Source: Novakomyces olei (Eukaryota > Ascomycota > Novakomycetes > Novakomycetales > Novakomycetaceae). Taken from it: a stretch of 64,000 bases of DNA. The stretch spans positions 1,417,001 to 1,481,000 of the forward strand of contig JADEYG010000009.1 of the NCBI GenBank assembly GCA_016906335.1. The letters run 5' to 3'. Below the pieces are notes generated by a model. It did not search any database. It had not been told where the DNA came from and saw only the letters and a list, made by a program, of their open reading frames with translations. Each line of letters begins with the position of its first letter. Within the stretch, counting starts at the first letter, position 1. The position numbers were made by a program, and so were the translations under genes. Below, piece by piece: positions 43,961-54,846 of the stretch.

Positions 43961-46084
43961 TCAGTAATCCAGGTCAGGGGTATCGCTTGGTGCCGCATCA
44001 AGATCGCGGTACATGCGTGACCGTGGACGATCAAAGTTTCTTGAGCTACGGTTATCCCGGAATCCACCACTTGTCCGAGGTTTATGAGACGAATTATAAT
44101 TTGCTGGCCAACCACCATTAAACCCGTTTCCATTGTCTTGAGGGATAGTGACAGCGTTTCCCGTATAGTCAAGTATACGAAATTCAGAGGGCAAAATGTG
44201 TCCCGGATCCCGTAGATAATTTTGCAGTAATTTGGCCTCATAGTTAGTTTAAAAATAATAAATAAGTTGATAATTATTTAAATAAATAATTAATTAATTA
44301 ACTAATTAATTAAAAGTTAAACTGTTTTCAGCATACCCATTCTTCTGTATCAGCCACGAAATCTGCATGCTTTTTCCTGATATGCTTATCCACAAACTCG
44401 CGGCCCATGAAAAGCTTTGCACAATCTGTTACTTTACAACGATACTTTCCTTCGTCTTCAAAAGCAATATGTTTTGCAATGACATCATTAACAAAAGTTT
44501 CCACTGGCGTATAGCCTTGTACACTTAAATCAACACTTTCAGGCTCTAACAACAGCCGTGATCTCTCCAAGTAATCTTCGAAATCTGCTAATTGTATTGC
44601 CGCCAATTTCGCGTCATTGCCAGAAGCATCTGAGCCATCAAAATCAATCCACTGTGCAGGATCGCGTCGCCATACACAATCTGGTGGGTTCGATGAATGA
44701 TGATACGCTAGTCGGAGCACATCAAATCGCAATACGCGCCAGAGATAAAGAGCAATTTGGTCAATCGCCCAAGTTACAAGATCTTGCTTATTTACGGAAG
44801 CCTTTGAATCATTTTCAGTGCCAGTGCCATTCTCACCAGATTCTTGTTGCGCTAAATCCGAGCCTTGTAATGCTTCCTGACTGCCTTCTAGTAGACTGTT
44901 TGCCTTGACCTTTTCACGCTCAGTAATTAAATCCACTCCAACGCTATTTCCTTCAGTAGCATTCTCACCCCGGATTCCGTGCACCGTCTCGAGGAAACGA
45001 GCAATTTTTACCAGATTTTCTAGCAAAATTTCCTGGTTTTTAGAGAGCATAAAGTACCGAGGCATTTTCTGCATTGAGCCTTGCTTTCGCAGCAATGTTC
45101 CATCGGGATCAATGTTCCGCTCCAAAAACGGGATATCAGCAAATGCTCCCATATGCTCAATCCCATCGGAGAAGTATTCCTTGTCTTTTGCTATATCGAG
45201 ACTGGTCCCGTCCAAACTGCCTTCTGCCAGCTCCTTTGCCCAGTCGGCATAGTTTTCAGCAACCATGGGTTTTCTGGACTCAAGCAGCTTTTGCCTTCCG
45301 CCTTCATCATATCGGTCCGTGAACCATTGACGTTTTGCGTTTCGACGTACGTACTCGGGAGCAAATTTCTTCATCATTTCTTTCTCGTAGAGAACGTATC
45401 CCCTTCGCTGACTCAAAGCATTTGCAAATTCTGATTGTTGCACCGGAGATTCTTCAGTCCTGTTTTCGTCTGTCCATCGGCAGAAATAATCAAACGTGGC
45501 AATCATATTCAGCGTATGAGGATCGACCAAATCTGACCTACGACTACATGTTAGACTGCGCTTCGATATATTTGTCCTTTTTCAACTTTTGCCAATTCCA
45601 TCTGATTTATTTCATGCTTTTTTGGTTTTAATTGTTTTGGCCATTTAGATGTACTTAATGATTATTTGTTTTTTTATCTCTCTTTTGATTTTGATTCTCT
45701 TTTGCGTTCAAATTGCCTGATTTTCCAATCTCTTTTTTAATCATGTTCAAAGCTTCTTTAAACGATAAAACTTACCTTTTCCGCTTCTCAGCCGAAGTTT
45801 GCACATCATTTTCGAGAGTGCTGACTGAAATACCCCTTTTCTCATTCGCGTCTTGTACTCTTGGGGCCTTTTGTTCATTGCCGTCGCTATCAGACCGCTT
45901 TCTTTTGGCATCTAAACGAACAGTCAGCCGAAGGGGGTTCTCTCGGTACAAAATCCAAATAGTAAAAAAAAGAATAGAATGTAAAATATATGGAAACCAT
46001 AAAGAACTCACTTTCAGGCTGGTCAATGTCTCCACCAGTTAAAGGCGCCGATCCATCGACCTTCGGCTCATCAACATCAACCAT
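43961..46084 (-). CDS. ARS2/SERRATE (Pir2) RNA-fate factor
   Basis: Ars2 links nuclear cap-binding complex to exosome targeting and RNA processing. Exons are 46012..46084, 45776..45911, 44337..45537 and 43961..44236, giving 561 aa (fission yeast Pir2 has a similar length). The N-terminal region is basic and disordered (AKRKRSDSDG, AEKRKRSDLV). The middle has family motifs FDYFCRW, FAPEYVRRNAKRQWFTDRYD and IAKDKEYFSDGIEHM. The C-terminal zinc-finger-like core has KYRCKVTDCAKLFMGREFV, then DKHIRKKHADFV, and after the last join KLLQNYLRDPG. The tail is Arg/Gly/Asn-rich. All joins keep frame, with a typical CTAACTATGAG acceptor. Budding yeasts near Saccharomyces lack this gene. Confidence 0.85.
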
Positions 46085-46462
46085 CTTTGAATCGGGTCCA
46101 AGTTTATTTGCCTGTGACCCACATCGATCTATGCATAATTTACTTGTGCAGACGTCTACTAGTCCATTTTTAATATTATTATTGGTGCATCATATTCACA
46201 TAGCTCTTTATTATATATCAACAATAATGAAAATGTGAAAAAATAAATAGATAGATAGATAAATAAATAAATAAATAAATAAAAATATATGTTCATCTGT
46301 CTATCTGTTTAATTTTAGTACGCAAGTCTTGAAAAGCTCTCTACATTCATAATCTGGGCTTTCTAGCACAACACTCGTTTATTCACATGACTACAAGCAT
46401 AGTATGAACCTAAAATGAACAAAAAAAATGCAAAAGCTAAAAAAAAAATAAGGCAAATGATC
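46085..46462. other. spacer ARS2 / PEX5
   Basis: AT-rich with an (AAAT)n/GATA-type tract at ~46241-46285; nothing else supported. Confidence 0.5.
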
Positions 46463-48703
46463 TCAAAAGTCAATGTACTGACGAAAATAATTCACATCTG
46501 CTCCTGAAACAGCTTTATCCGCCAAATCTGGTCGGTCCATACCAACTAGCAATACGCGTCGAAGGGTGGACCATAAGTTGTTGCTGATGTTTACACTGGA
46601 AGAAGCCGACTCATCCAACTGATGCATAGCAAGAGCTCCCAGTAAATGCTGAGCCGCCTGCTCATAACAGCCAATGTTTATGCAGGATACACCCAAATTA
46701 TATCGGGCACGGACAAACGTCGGCTTTATTGCGAGCGCTTCATTATAAGCATTTATGGCTTCTTCGCTCTTTCCCGAGTTTGCCAGTGTCGCCCCCATTC
46801 TGTTCCATAAAAGATGGTCCTGAAAATTAGTATCGTGAAGTGTGCAATATTATTTCATATTTATATGTTTTTCTTTTTAAATCTTTTTAAAAGTTTTTAG
46901 AGTTTTTTTTTTCATCATTTTTAATATTAAATCGTTTACAATAAAACTCACGTCAGGTCGCACTCGGAGAGCGGCGGTAAAGCAGTCGACTGCTTTGCTA
47001 TAATCTTCTGATGAGTAAAACAAAACTCCCAATCCCACTTGAACATCAGCGTCCATGGCACTGCCCTGAGGACTTCGACGTGCAGCGGCCAGGAATCCGT
47101 CGATTACACGATTCCTCATCTCTGTTGCCGGCAGCATCGCTGCTTGCTCAGAGTTTAAAGTAGAAGGATGGGGTAAAAGGCCCGGGTACTTTGATCGGAT
47201 CCATCGCTCAAGAGTAGCATAAGAAGCTGTATCATAGCCCTCATTCGTATAACTCACAGCTAAAGCCATCATTGCTTGTAAATCGTTCTCCCCAAGAGAA
47301 ACTGCCTTTTCTAAAGCTCTAATAGCCGGTTCTTCCTTCTCATTGCTGGCCTGTGCAATTCCCAATTGCGTCCAGGCTTCCTGCCGAGTCCCATCGCTTT
47401 GCTGAACAGCTGCTTCAAAGGCCAAAGCTGCTTGGGAGAGACTCCCACCTTGATCCATGATCCTCATACCCTCAGTGTAAGGGTCAACGTGGGACAAAAA
47501 CGGGTTTACTGATTCAAATGTGTAATCGCCCAAATCTGGCCGGACCCGACTGTGTGAATCATCCAGTTCTTCGAATCCATTAAACTCTTTTCGCCATTCA
47601 TCGGCCATTTCATTTAATCGCTCCTGACCGTGTCCCTGTGCTATTGCCTCCTCTTCGATTCCCCGCCAGATGGATTCGAAATCGCCAAGGTTTTGTTGGC
47701 CTGTTGCATCTGTTTCTTTCGTCTCTGCTTCCGCATTTGTCTCGTTACCCTTGAAAGTTTCAGATTGCTGTGCGTCTGAGGCCTTCTTTTCTTCTGAATC
47801 TTGTTGCTCAATCTGCCGAAATTGCTCTTCCCAGGTTTCATCTGACAATTCAATAACTTTGCTTTTGCCTTTAGGTGATTGTACACCAAGAGGGGCATTG
47901 TTAAAGGATCTCATTGGCCCCATCATGCCGGTATACATGCCGTACTGCCTCATCATCTGCGGATGCTGCTGCATTTGTGGCTCTGGCTCTGGCGTTTGTG
48001 AGAATTCTTGACGCCATGGAGACGAAGAAGATTCAAGCGCGAGTCCCCGGAACTCGTTTATCAAGGGCGTAGCCGCTTGGAAGGGCGTCGGTGCCTGTGA
48101 CCTGGACGCTCCAAAATCGGCAGTCCAGCCTATAGAGAGTTAGTTGCCGCCGATTAGAAGCAAAAGGTAAAAATATCAAATTACAAACAGTTTTAATGTG
48201 GATAAAGCGTATCCAGTAGAAACGTGAACCAAACGTGAACCAAACGTGAGACAAACAGAGACGTAAACCAAGTAGAAAAACAAAAGACCAAACTCGATGC
48301 AAAAACATCTGCTCTTTATTTAATCTTTAAATTTTATTTAATCTTTAAATCAAATCAGAATCATAAATTAATACCATTCGGCCCTCTTGGCTCTGAGACT
48401 TGAGGTCGGCGGTAGACTTCATTAATTGGAGACGGTTGCGTAAACTCTTCAAACCCCTATTTTGTTAAAAAATTAAATTCATAAAGTTTGGCACAGTAAC
48501 GTTTCGTATGCGCGTGACCCTACCTGCGGTCCTTGCAGCGAAGGATCTCGAAACTGTTGCCTCGGCGCTGCGCCAGCAGAGTTGGCGGGGTTAACGAGCC
48601 GATCTCGTTGCAACGAGCGATCAGAGTCGACGTGCTTTTGAAACCGGTTCAGAGGGTTTGACACTGAGCCGCAGTCGCCTCCGCCTGAAAGCAAACCGGA
48701 CAT
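46463..48703 (-). CDS. PEX5: PTS1 receptor Pex5
   Basis: Cycling cytosol-peroxisome receptor for proteins with a C-terminal SKL-type signal. Exons are 48524..48703, 48375..48456, 46952..48129 and 46463..46819, giving 598 aa. The N-terminal Cys of the export mono-ubiquitination site is present (MSGLLSGGGDCG, residue 11). The disordered half has four W-x-x-x-F motifs for docking with Pex14/Pex13: WTADF, WRQEF, WEEQF and WRKEF. The C-terminal half is a TPR array starting near DPYTEGMRIMDQGG, with the bundle QEAWTQLGIAQASNEKE and AINAYNEALAIKPTFVRARY in the last exon. The C-terminal helix ends DVNYFRQYIDF. All joins keep frame. Confidence 0.94.
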
Positions 48704-49306
48704 TTTGATCTCTATTCTCGCATGTGCACCAAGTTGTGGGGAGAATAGACGTGGATATCGACAATTATTAGACTCCAATATTGGCAGATGCGTACTTGTT
48801 CTAATAAATATCGTATACTACAATAGACATAGTAATAAAAGTTCTGTACATTAAAGTACTGTATGCACGTACTTTTTGTACTGTATATTTTAGTTGGAGA
48901 AATCTGGGTTAAAACAGCTTTATAATTTGGGCTTAATTTGGGTTAAATTCGGGTTAAATTTGGGTTTGGAAGGAGTTGTATAGGAACCTCCATTAGCCGT
49001 CTGTCGAAAATACTCGTTTCTCCAAGCTGGATTGCCATTGCACAACAGTATACTTGTATCTGCCATTTGCTCAAAACCTCGATAGTTCCAAGGCGGACAA
49101 AAAAGATTTATTTAGATCTTGCGGTGCAGCTATTTAGATCGTATCCAGACTCTCGAGAGGCTTTCGTTAGACGGAGACCCGAATTACAAATTTCCATTAT
49201 ATTGCACTATGAGAGAGGCCATTGAGTGAGTAGTGAGCACCACATTCTAAATACATTGTATCATTAAACCAAATTTCCGAGACTTGTTTATGCATATTCA
49301 ATTCTA
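48704..49306. repeat. spacer with TTGGGTTAAATT repeats
   Basis: Between PEX5 (5' end) and the LAMTOR2-like 3' end. From 48906 to 48968 there are five imperfect ~12-bp units (TTTGGGTTAAATT, TTCGGGTTAAAT, TTTGGGTTTGG). A related palindrome lies at 49997-50018. No gene was seen. Confidence 0.65.
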
Positions 49307-49921
49307 CTAGATTTCAGAGCCAAGCACACCTGCCAGCGGCGATAACTGCTCTTGAAGGTACTTTCGAAACTCGCTTCCCTGTCTTTATTAGCATCAGCAT
49401 TAAACCGCAGTCAGAGCATAAGCAAAAAGATTCAAAACTAATCTGGAGCATAAACTCACCGTAGACTCGACAAGCGATTGATCAGTCGAATTGTCTCCAA
49501 TAACAGCTAAATACAGATCTGCTGCTGTCGCAGGAGCAGTGTCCGTAGCAAGGTGAATCCGAGAAACATACAGGGTTCCCAAGGTAAAATCGATCTTTAG
49601 CCATTCAAGCTCATCTGCCGAACCGGTCCCTCCGCCTCCTGGCCGAAGAGAATCTAAGGCTCCTACACTCCCTACGGCACCATAATTCGAAAACAACAAG
49701 GAGCATAGTCCGGCTATTTGCTTCGACATGCGCCCTTGATGGATTTGTCGCTCTGTACTGGCATTGTCCAGATTTAAACTCGCGTGGTCTTCGCCATTTG
49801 AGTTCTCTGCTGGCAAATAAGGCTTGTGGCTACAAGCCAGCACCGCGCCTGATGATGTGAAAAGCACTGTCGGCAATTCAGACTGATCCAACACGGTCTC
49901 GAGGGCCTTGGCCCGGAGCAT
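49307..49921 (-). CDS. LAMTOR2/Ego3-like Roadblock protein
   Basis: Roadblock-fold subunit of the Ragulator/EGO complex that anchors Rag GTPases and TORC1 at the lysosome/vacuole. Exons are 49460..49921 and 49307..49378, giving 177 aa. The start MLRAKALETVLDQSELPTVL and the following SSGAVLACS match LAMTOR2 (MLRPKALTQVLSQANTGGVQ type). The end GSEFRKYLQEQLSPLAGVL is the typical last helix after a CTAATAAAGACAG acceptor. It is ~50 residues longer than the animal protein. The additions are a Ser/Asn/Gln-rich insert after residue ~40 and a Gly-rich one (RPGGGGTGSADELEW). The roadblock core looks intact. Confidence 0.8.
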
Positions 49922-50606
49922 TACAGCATGAAGGATTCGTTCGGTACCGAGTTTATAGGCAATTAATTGCTGTATGAGTAGTAGTTTAAACCAGGCTTAA
50001 ACCCAAATTTGGGTTTAATATGAGAGCTGTGGCTTCGAGCTGATTTATCGCGAATATTTTACACAGCGAATTTATAATTATGCATTCTAACGTATTTAAT
50101 AATATAAAATGCTCGCAGCCATGGCTGGGCAAAATGTTAAATGTGTCTCGAAAACCCAACAAAATTTCAACGAAGAATCGCCTCTGCAAACCAAACTCTA
50201 AACGAGCAATGCAAAATCTGGGCTTGAAAACAAGCTGGAACCTCGTGCACAAGACGAACATTTGATTTTCCATAGTTTATTTTTAATTAATTTCTTATGA
50301 TATTGGTCACATAATACATATAAATACACGCACTAATGTGTAATTTAATGCACAATTGTAGCGTAATTTCACGCTGCTAGATGTTAAGTTGCAGTGGTGA
50401 ATGGGCGATAATTTGATGTCTAATAAGGACTACAGGATTCTTGTATGAAAAAAGCAAGTGAATAGTTGCGACAATAAAATACATGCAAATGCTAAAGGGC
50501 ACAAAAGTGCCGTTTGTATACATCAATGAGCATCTTAACCGATTTGTAGCTCAAGATATATTGGATGGATTGTTTTATATATCATGAACCATTGAATCAT
50601 ATCGAA
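49922..50606. other. spacer with a perfect 22-bp palindrome
   Basis: AT-rich. TTAAACCCAAATTTGGGTTT plus AA at 49997-50018 is a perfect 22-bp palindrome, 76 bp upstream of the LAMTOR2-like ATG. No gene was supported; an ORF at 49986-50273 (-) runs through it but shows no family. Confidence 0.6.
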
Positions 50607-51691
50607 TTACGATTTCTCTAACTGAGCACGACCCTCACGAGCCAGAGCAAAAAGCTCGTTGAATCTGTCAGGGATACTTGGAGCATGGAAGCAGGCAGTC
50701 CCAGCCACAAGAACGTTGGCCCCATTGGCCGCCGCTATACTCACTGTCTTGAGACCGACTCCACCGTCAACTTCAACATGAAGACCGGGACTGCGTCGGC
50801 GCAGTTCTCGTACTTTAGGCATCATATCTGCACGAAAAGATTGCCCACCGAATCCTGTATTATTTAGATTAGACTGAAACCGAATGATTTTTAGTATTAA
50901 AAAGGGTGGTTGAGTATAATAGAATATTATAATAGAATATTATTATAATAGAATATTATAATGAAAATAAAAAGCAATATATATACCCGGCTCGACGGTC
51001 ATGACGAGAGCCATATCGATCTTGTCGAGCAGAGGAAATAAAACTTCCACTGGCGTGTTTGGTTTGATCGCTACTGCCACCTTCATTCCGTGGGCTCTGA
51101 TATCGTCAATTAAAGCGTTCACATCCTCTGTTCATTAGAAAGCTGCCTTTTACAATTATTTGTATTTTCATATCTCTTCAGATATACTCGATCTCCTTAT
51201 CTTTTTATCATTATTTCCTTTACCGCTGTTCAGGAGCTGAGCAGCTTCCTGAGCAGCGGTTCTTGCTCTTTAAAATATTGACTCTTGCTTTTTACTTTAT
51301 CATTTGAATTCTCAATCTAAAGCCATACTTGCCGCCTCGTAATGAAAATTGTACAGACTTCCGCCTGCCGCCGCTATCGGCTCGACCCATCGCTCGGGTT
51401 CCGAAACCATCATGTGGCAATCAATAAACACTTTATCTTTGGGAAAAGACTGCCTCAAAGATTCGAGCAGCGGCATTCCAAACGAGATGTTTGGGACAAA
51501 GTGGCCTGTTCGTGTCAATACCAGTGATTAGTCATTATTGGAAATGGCGAGTCGCTCTTACCGTCCATTACATCAAAATGTAGCCATTGTGTGTGAGGCA
51601 GGCATTTTGCACATTCATCTGCTAAATGACCCAAGTCGGCGGCAAGAATTGACGGGTTTATTATGATCTCTGGTTCCTGCTGTGTCGTCAT
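50607..51691 (-). CDS. RPE1: Ribulose-5-phosphate 3-epimerase
   Basis: Interconverts ribulose-5-phosphate and xylulose-5-phosphate in the non-oxidative pentose phosphate pathway. Exons are 51562..51691, 51329..51505, 50987..51127 and 50607..50854, giving 231 aa. The TIM-barrel motifs are intact: INPSILAADLGHLADE, WLHFDVMDGHFVPNISFG (metal His/Asp), DCHMMVSEPERWV, NFHYEAAKDVNALI, VAIKPNTPVEVL, LVMTVEPGFGGQSF and HVEVDGGVG (catalytic Asp). All three joins restore family-conserved residues. The second intron donor is GTATGG. Confidence 0.96.
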
Positions 51692-52184
51692 TGTGTGGTC
51701 TTATTCCCGAGTCAATCAATATAGTATATATTATTCATTTATCTGTAAAACAAGTACTACACTGTACGATAACTGCGCCGTGAAAAGAGCATTTTAATTA
51801 GTGTCTCTTGAATCGAGCGGAAATCTAACAGCTGTGAAGGTGGGTTACCATCTTGAAGCATAACTCAAAATTACTCAAGTCTCTGTACAGTTCACCTTCC
51901 CTTCAATGCTATTGTATATGTTTCTTTTGTAATAATTAGCTTAGCTTGAAATAAACATTAAAACACCATTTATTCAAACAATGTTAGCTCGGACGCAAAT
52001 TTGTATGTATTAAATTTTTATATATTAAAAACGTAGATATTAAATTTGTAGGTATAAATTTGTAGGTATAAATTTGTAGGTATATGTTTGTAGGTATCAA
52101 ATATATTGTACAAGCAGAACACAGTATATAGTAGGAATAATCGCTACGCAATCCTAATATTACCAGGGCCTATGGCTTCCTTTG
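51692..52184. promoter_or_regulatory. divergent RPE1/PSO2 promoter with 14-bp repeats
   Basis: 493 bp. From about 52033 to 52100 there are four to five head-to-tail copies of AAATTTGTAGGTAT, ~80-110 bp upstream of the PSO2 start. Other AT-rich DNA is unremarkable. An out-of-frame ATG at 52172 precedes the PSO2 start. Confidence 0.55.
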
Positions 52185-54590
52185 ATGGCCAAAAAACGAA
52201 GCCCTTTACCCTCGCTTGGACGGCCGGCAAAACGGGCCGCGGGAGCGGATAACGGAGCAACTCCGGCACTGCGCCAGACTAACATCGATTTTTTCGCGTG
52301 CCGTAGTCGCGTTAAAACGGAGGATAAACCAGCCAGTCGGCCGCCACTATTTGGATCAGACGAAGACGCGTCCGTTCCTGACCTGCAAGATCAAGCCGAC
52401 CAGTATGATCTGGTATCGAGCTCTCCTCCCGCTGTAAACATCTCTCCTCGGGCAGTGGCAAATTCGTCTTCAACCCTATCAGTGCCGAGTCTGGAACATA
52501 CTTTTGCCGAACCGTTTCTCGAAATTGAAGACGACAAGGATGCTGTCTCGGATGCTGGACGCGCCGATTTTGGCCAAGAATTTAGAGCCAATAACGGTGT
52601 TGAGCTCAAGGTTTATGAGGAGACCAGAAATTCTGGTCTTGGCGAGTATGGCGGCAAGAATGAAGGCAATCCTGATCCTCAAGAGTCGGAGGAAGCTGAT
52701 GGCAATGCCGAAGGGCCGATTGATATCTCTTCACAGGACGCTTATGTCAAATGCCCCATGTGCGCTTGTTTGATTAGCCATTTGTCTCTATCTGATCAAA
52801 ACGCACATGTAAACGATTGCCTTGACCGTGACTTTTTATCCAGCAGCGGCCGGCAAGATTTGGATAGGCAGTCACGAGCAGTCCCGGATACTTTGCTAAA
52901 ACTGAGCGAACGAGCTGAGACTGTTGGCAATGAGGGGGAGAAGGATGATATCGTGCCACAGGAGATCAGCGTGCCTGTTGAAGCAATTAAAGAGGATGAC
53001 GTTGTACCAGACTCGCCGGAACAGAGTAACCAGGTCGTAGAAGACGACGTGGAGGGTGTGCAAATTGCCACTGCGGAGGAAGAACTTGATCACGACAGCT
53101 GCGAAGAAGCTGAGGATGCCGATTTTGTCGTGAATGGTGTAGGAAACGCCCAAAGTCCATGCCGGAATGATATTACGGGGCAGATTAGTAGCGGTGAAGC
53201 GTCTTCCTTTTCCATATTCTCCAAACTGATGAAGGGCAATGAAGAGGAGATGCGCTGGGCAGCTGCTGCTCGACAGCAACTTGAGCAACGGGGTAAGCAA
53301 GCTTACCAGCGAACATGTCCCTTCTACAAAATAATGCCCTTTCCGTTACGATTCACCGTGGATGCCTTCAAGTATGGCAAAGTAGCCGATTGTTCAGCTT
53401 ACTTTTTGAGCCATTTTCATTCTGATCATTATGGAGGTCTACGTGCAAACTGGACGCATGGGCCCATATACTGCTCTCGTGTTACGGGTAATTTAGTTGT
53501 ACAACAGCTGCGGGTAAAGGAGGAATATGTACGCAAATTAGATTTTAATGTACCATATGAAATTGACGGGGCCCGTGTGACTTTGATCGAAGCAAATCAT
53601 TGTCCTGGAAGTGCATTGTTCCTGTTTGAAGCAATGTGCAAGGGACGAGACTTTCGTGTTTTACACTGTGGAGATTTTAGAGCGTGTCCTGCTCAGATAA
53701 AGCATCCAGCTATTCACAATAAACGCGTTGATGTAGCGTACCTTGATACTACTTATCTGAATCCAAAATATGCCTTTCCTCACCAAGATCAAGTGGTGAC
53801 TGCGTGTAGGGAGATTGTTGCCCGAGTGTCTGGCCACAAGGATCATTGTCTTGCTCCCGTCTGTGAAGAAGGAAGGGCCAATGTTTTAAAGAGACTTTTT
53901 CTCAAGACGGATGGAGACAAGCCGTCAGAGAAACAGATGCAAAACAAACCTAACAACGGCAGAAAACACGCAGATAGATTACTGGTTGTGGTGGGCACGT
54001 ATAGTATCGGGAAAGAAAAAATTGCAGTTGCTTGTGCTGAAGCACTAGGCAGTAAAATATTTGCGAGTGCTTCCCGCCGCCGAATAGTCGAATGCTTTGA
54101 GGACGAGGCCCTGCAATTACTGCTGACAACAGACCCGAGCGAGGCTCAAGTTCATATGACTCCTCTGCAAGAAATTCGGTCGGAAACTTTGCAGGAGTAC
54201 TTGGAAACTCAGCGTCCTCATTTTGATCGGGTGGTTGGCTTCCGTGGAACAGGCTGGAACTATTCCCCTCCTCGATCTCGTTTTGTTGACTCTCCTTCTG
54301 TTGAAGCTATTGTTAACTGCTGGCAGGTGGATTACTCTGCTCAAGATGTTCGGATAATGCGAGGTTCAAATCATACAGCCGCCTGTTACGCTGTGCCTTA
54401 TTCCGAACACTCGTCCTTTCGCGATTTGGCCTGTTTTTGTCTAACGCTTGACTGCCCAAAATTTGTTCCCACTGTCAACGTTGGGTCGGCAAAGTCGCGA
54501 ACGCTCATGAAAAATTGGATTCAAAAATTTATCGAGGCCCGCAAAAGTATAAAAGTGCAGAATTTTGACTTGGAAGAGTCCAATTTTTGA
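52185..54590 (+). CDS. PSO2: DNA cross-link repair nuclease Pso2/SNM1
   Basis: Beta-CASP metallo-beta-lactamase 5'-exonuclease that degrades DNA past interstrand cross-links. Single 801-aa exon from ATG 52185. Near residue 30 is a QTNIDFF segment resembling a compressed PCNA-binding box. A UBZ-type zinc finger CPMCACLISHLSLSDQNAHV...C lies near residues 188-212. The lactamase motifs are SHFHSDHYGG (HxHxDH), NHCPGSALFLFE and HCGDFRA, and the DRMBL C-domain ends YSEHSSFRDL. An ATG at 52172 in another frame overlaps the start (27-codon ORF). XPF, with which Pso2 shares the cross-link pathway, lies 45 kb away. Confidence 0.95.
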   Translation: MAKKRSPLPSLGRPAKRAAGADNGATPALRQTNIDFFACRSRVKTEDKPASRPPLFGSDEDASVPDLQDQADQYDLVSSSPPAVNISPRAVANSSSTLSVPSLEHTFAEPFLEIEDDKDAVSDAGRADFGQEFRANNGVELKVYEETRNSGLGEYGGKNEGNPDPQESEEADGNAEGPIDISSQDAYVKCPMCACLISHLSLSDQNAHVNDCLDRDFLSSSGRQDLDRQSRAVPDTLLKLSERAETVGNEGEKDDIVPQEISVPVEAIKEDDVVPDSPEQSNQVVEDDVEGVQIATAEEELDHDSCEEAEDADFVVNGVGNAQSPCRNDITGQISSGEASSFSIFSKLMKGNEEEMRWAAAARQQLEQRGKQAYQRTCPFYKIMPFPLRFTVDAFKYGKVADCSAYFLSHFHSDHYGGLRANWTHGPIYCSRVTGNLVVQQLRVKEEYVRKLDFNVPYEIDGARVTLIEANHCPGSALFLFEAMCKGRDFRVLHCGDFRACPAQIKHPAIHNKRVDVAYLDTTYLNPKYAFPHQDQVVTACREIVARVSGHKDHCLAPVCEEGRANVLKRLFLKTDGDKPSEKQMQNKPNNGRKHADRLLVVVGTYSIGKEKIAVACAEALGSKIFASASRRRIVECFEDEALQLLLTTDPSEAQVHMTPLQEIRSETLQEYLETQRPHFDRVVGFRGTGWNYSPPRSRFVDSPSVEAIVNCWQVDYSAQDVRIMRGSNHTAACYAVPYSEHSSFRDLACFCLTLDCPKFVPTVNVGSAKSRTLMKNWIQKFIEARKSIKVQNFDLEESNF

Positions 54591-54846
54591 AAGACATTTG
54601 ACCAATCGTTTTTGGCTCTTTCTGTTCCTTTTGGTTTTTTTTCTTGTTGCGTTTCATATCGGTCACTTGATCGTGGGGTTTGGGTGCATTCTCGTGTATG
54701 TATAAAGCATTGTTAATAGCATACTATTACACTTTTCCAACACTGTCCCCATCGCTCCTCACTCGGCCAATCATATGTAGCTCCTATTACAAATAGTGAA
54801 TGGTGGGTAGAGACTCGTATGGTCATTTGTCAGTAGACTAACCAAA

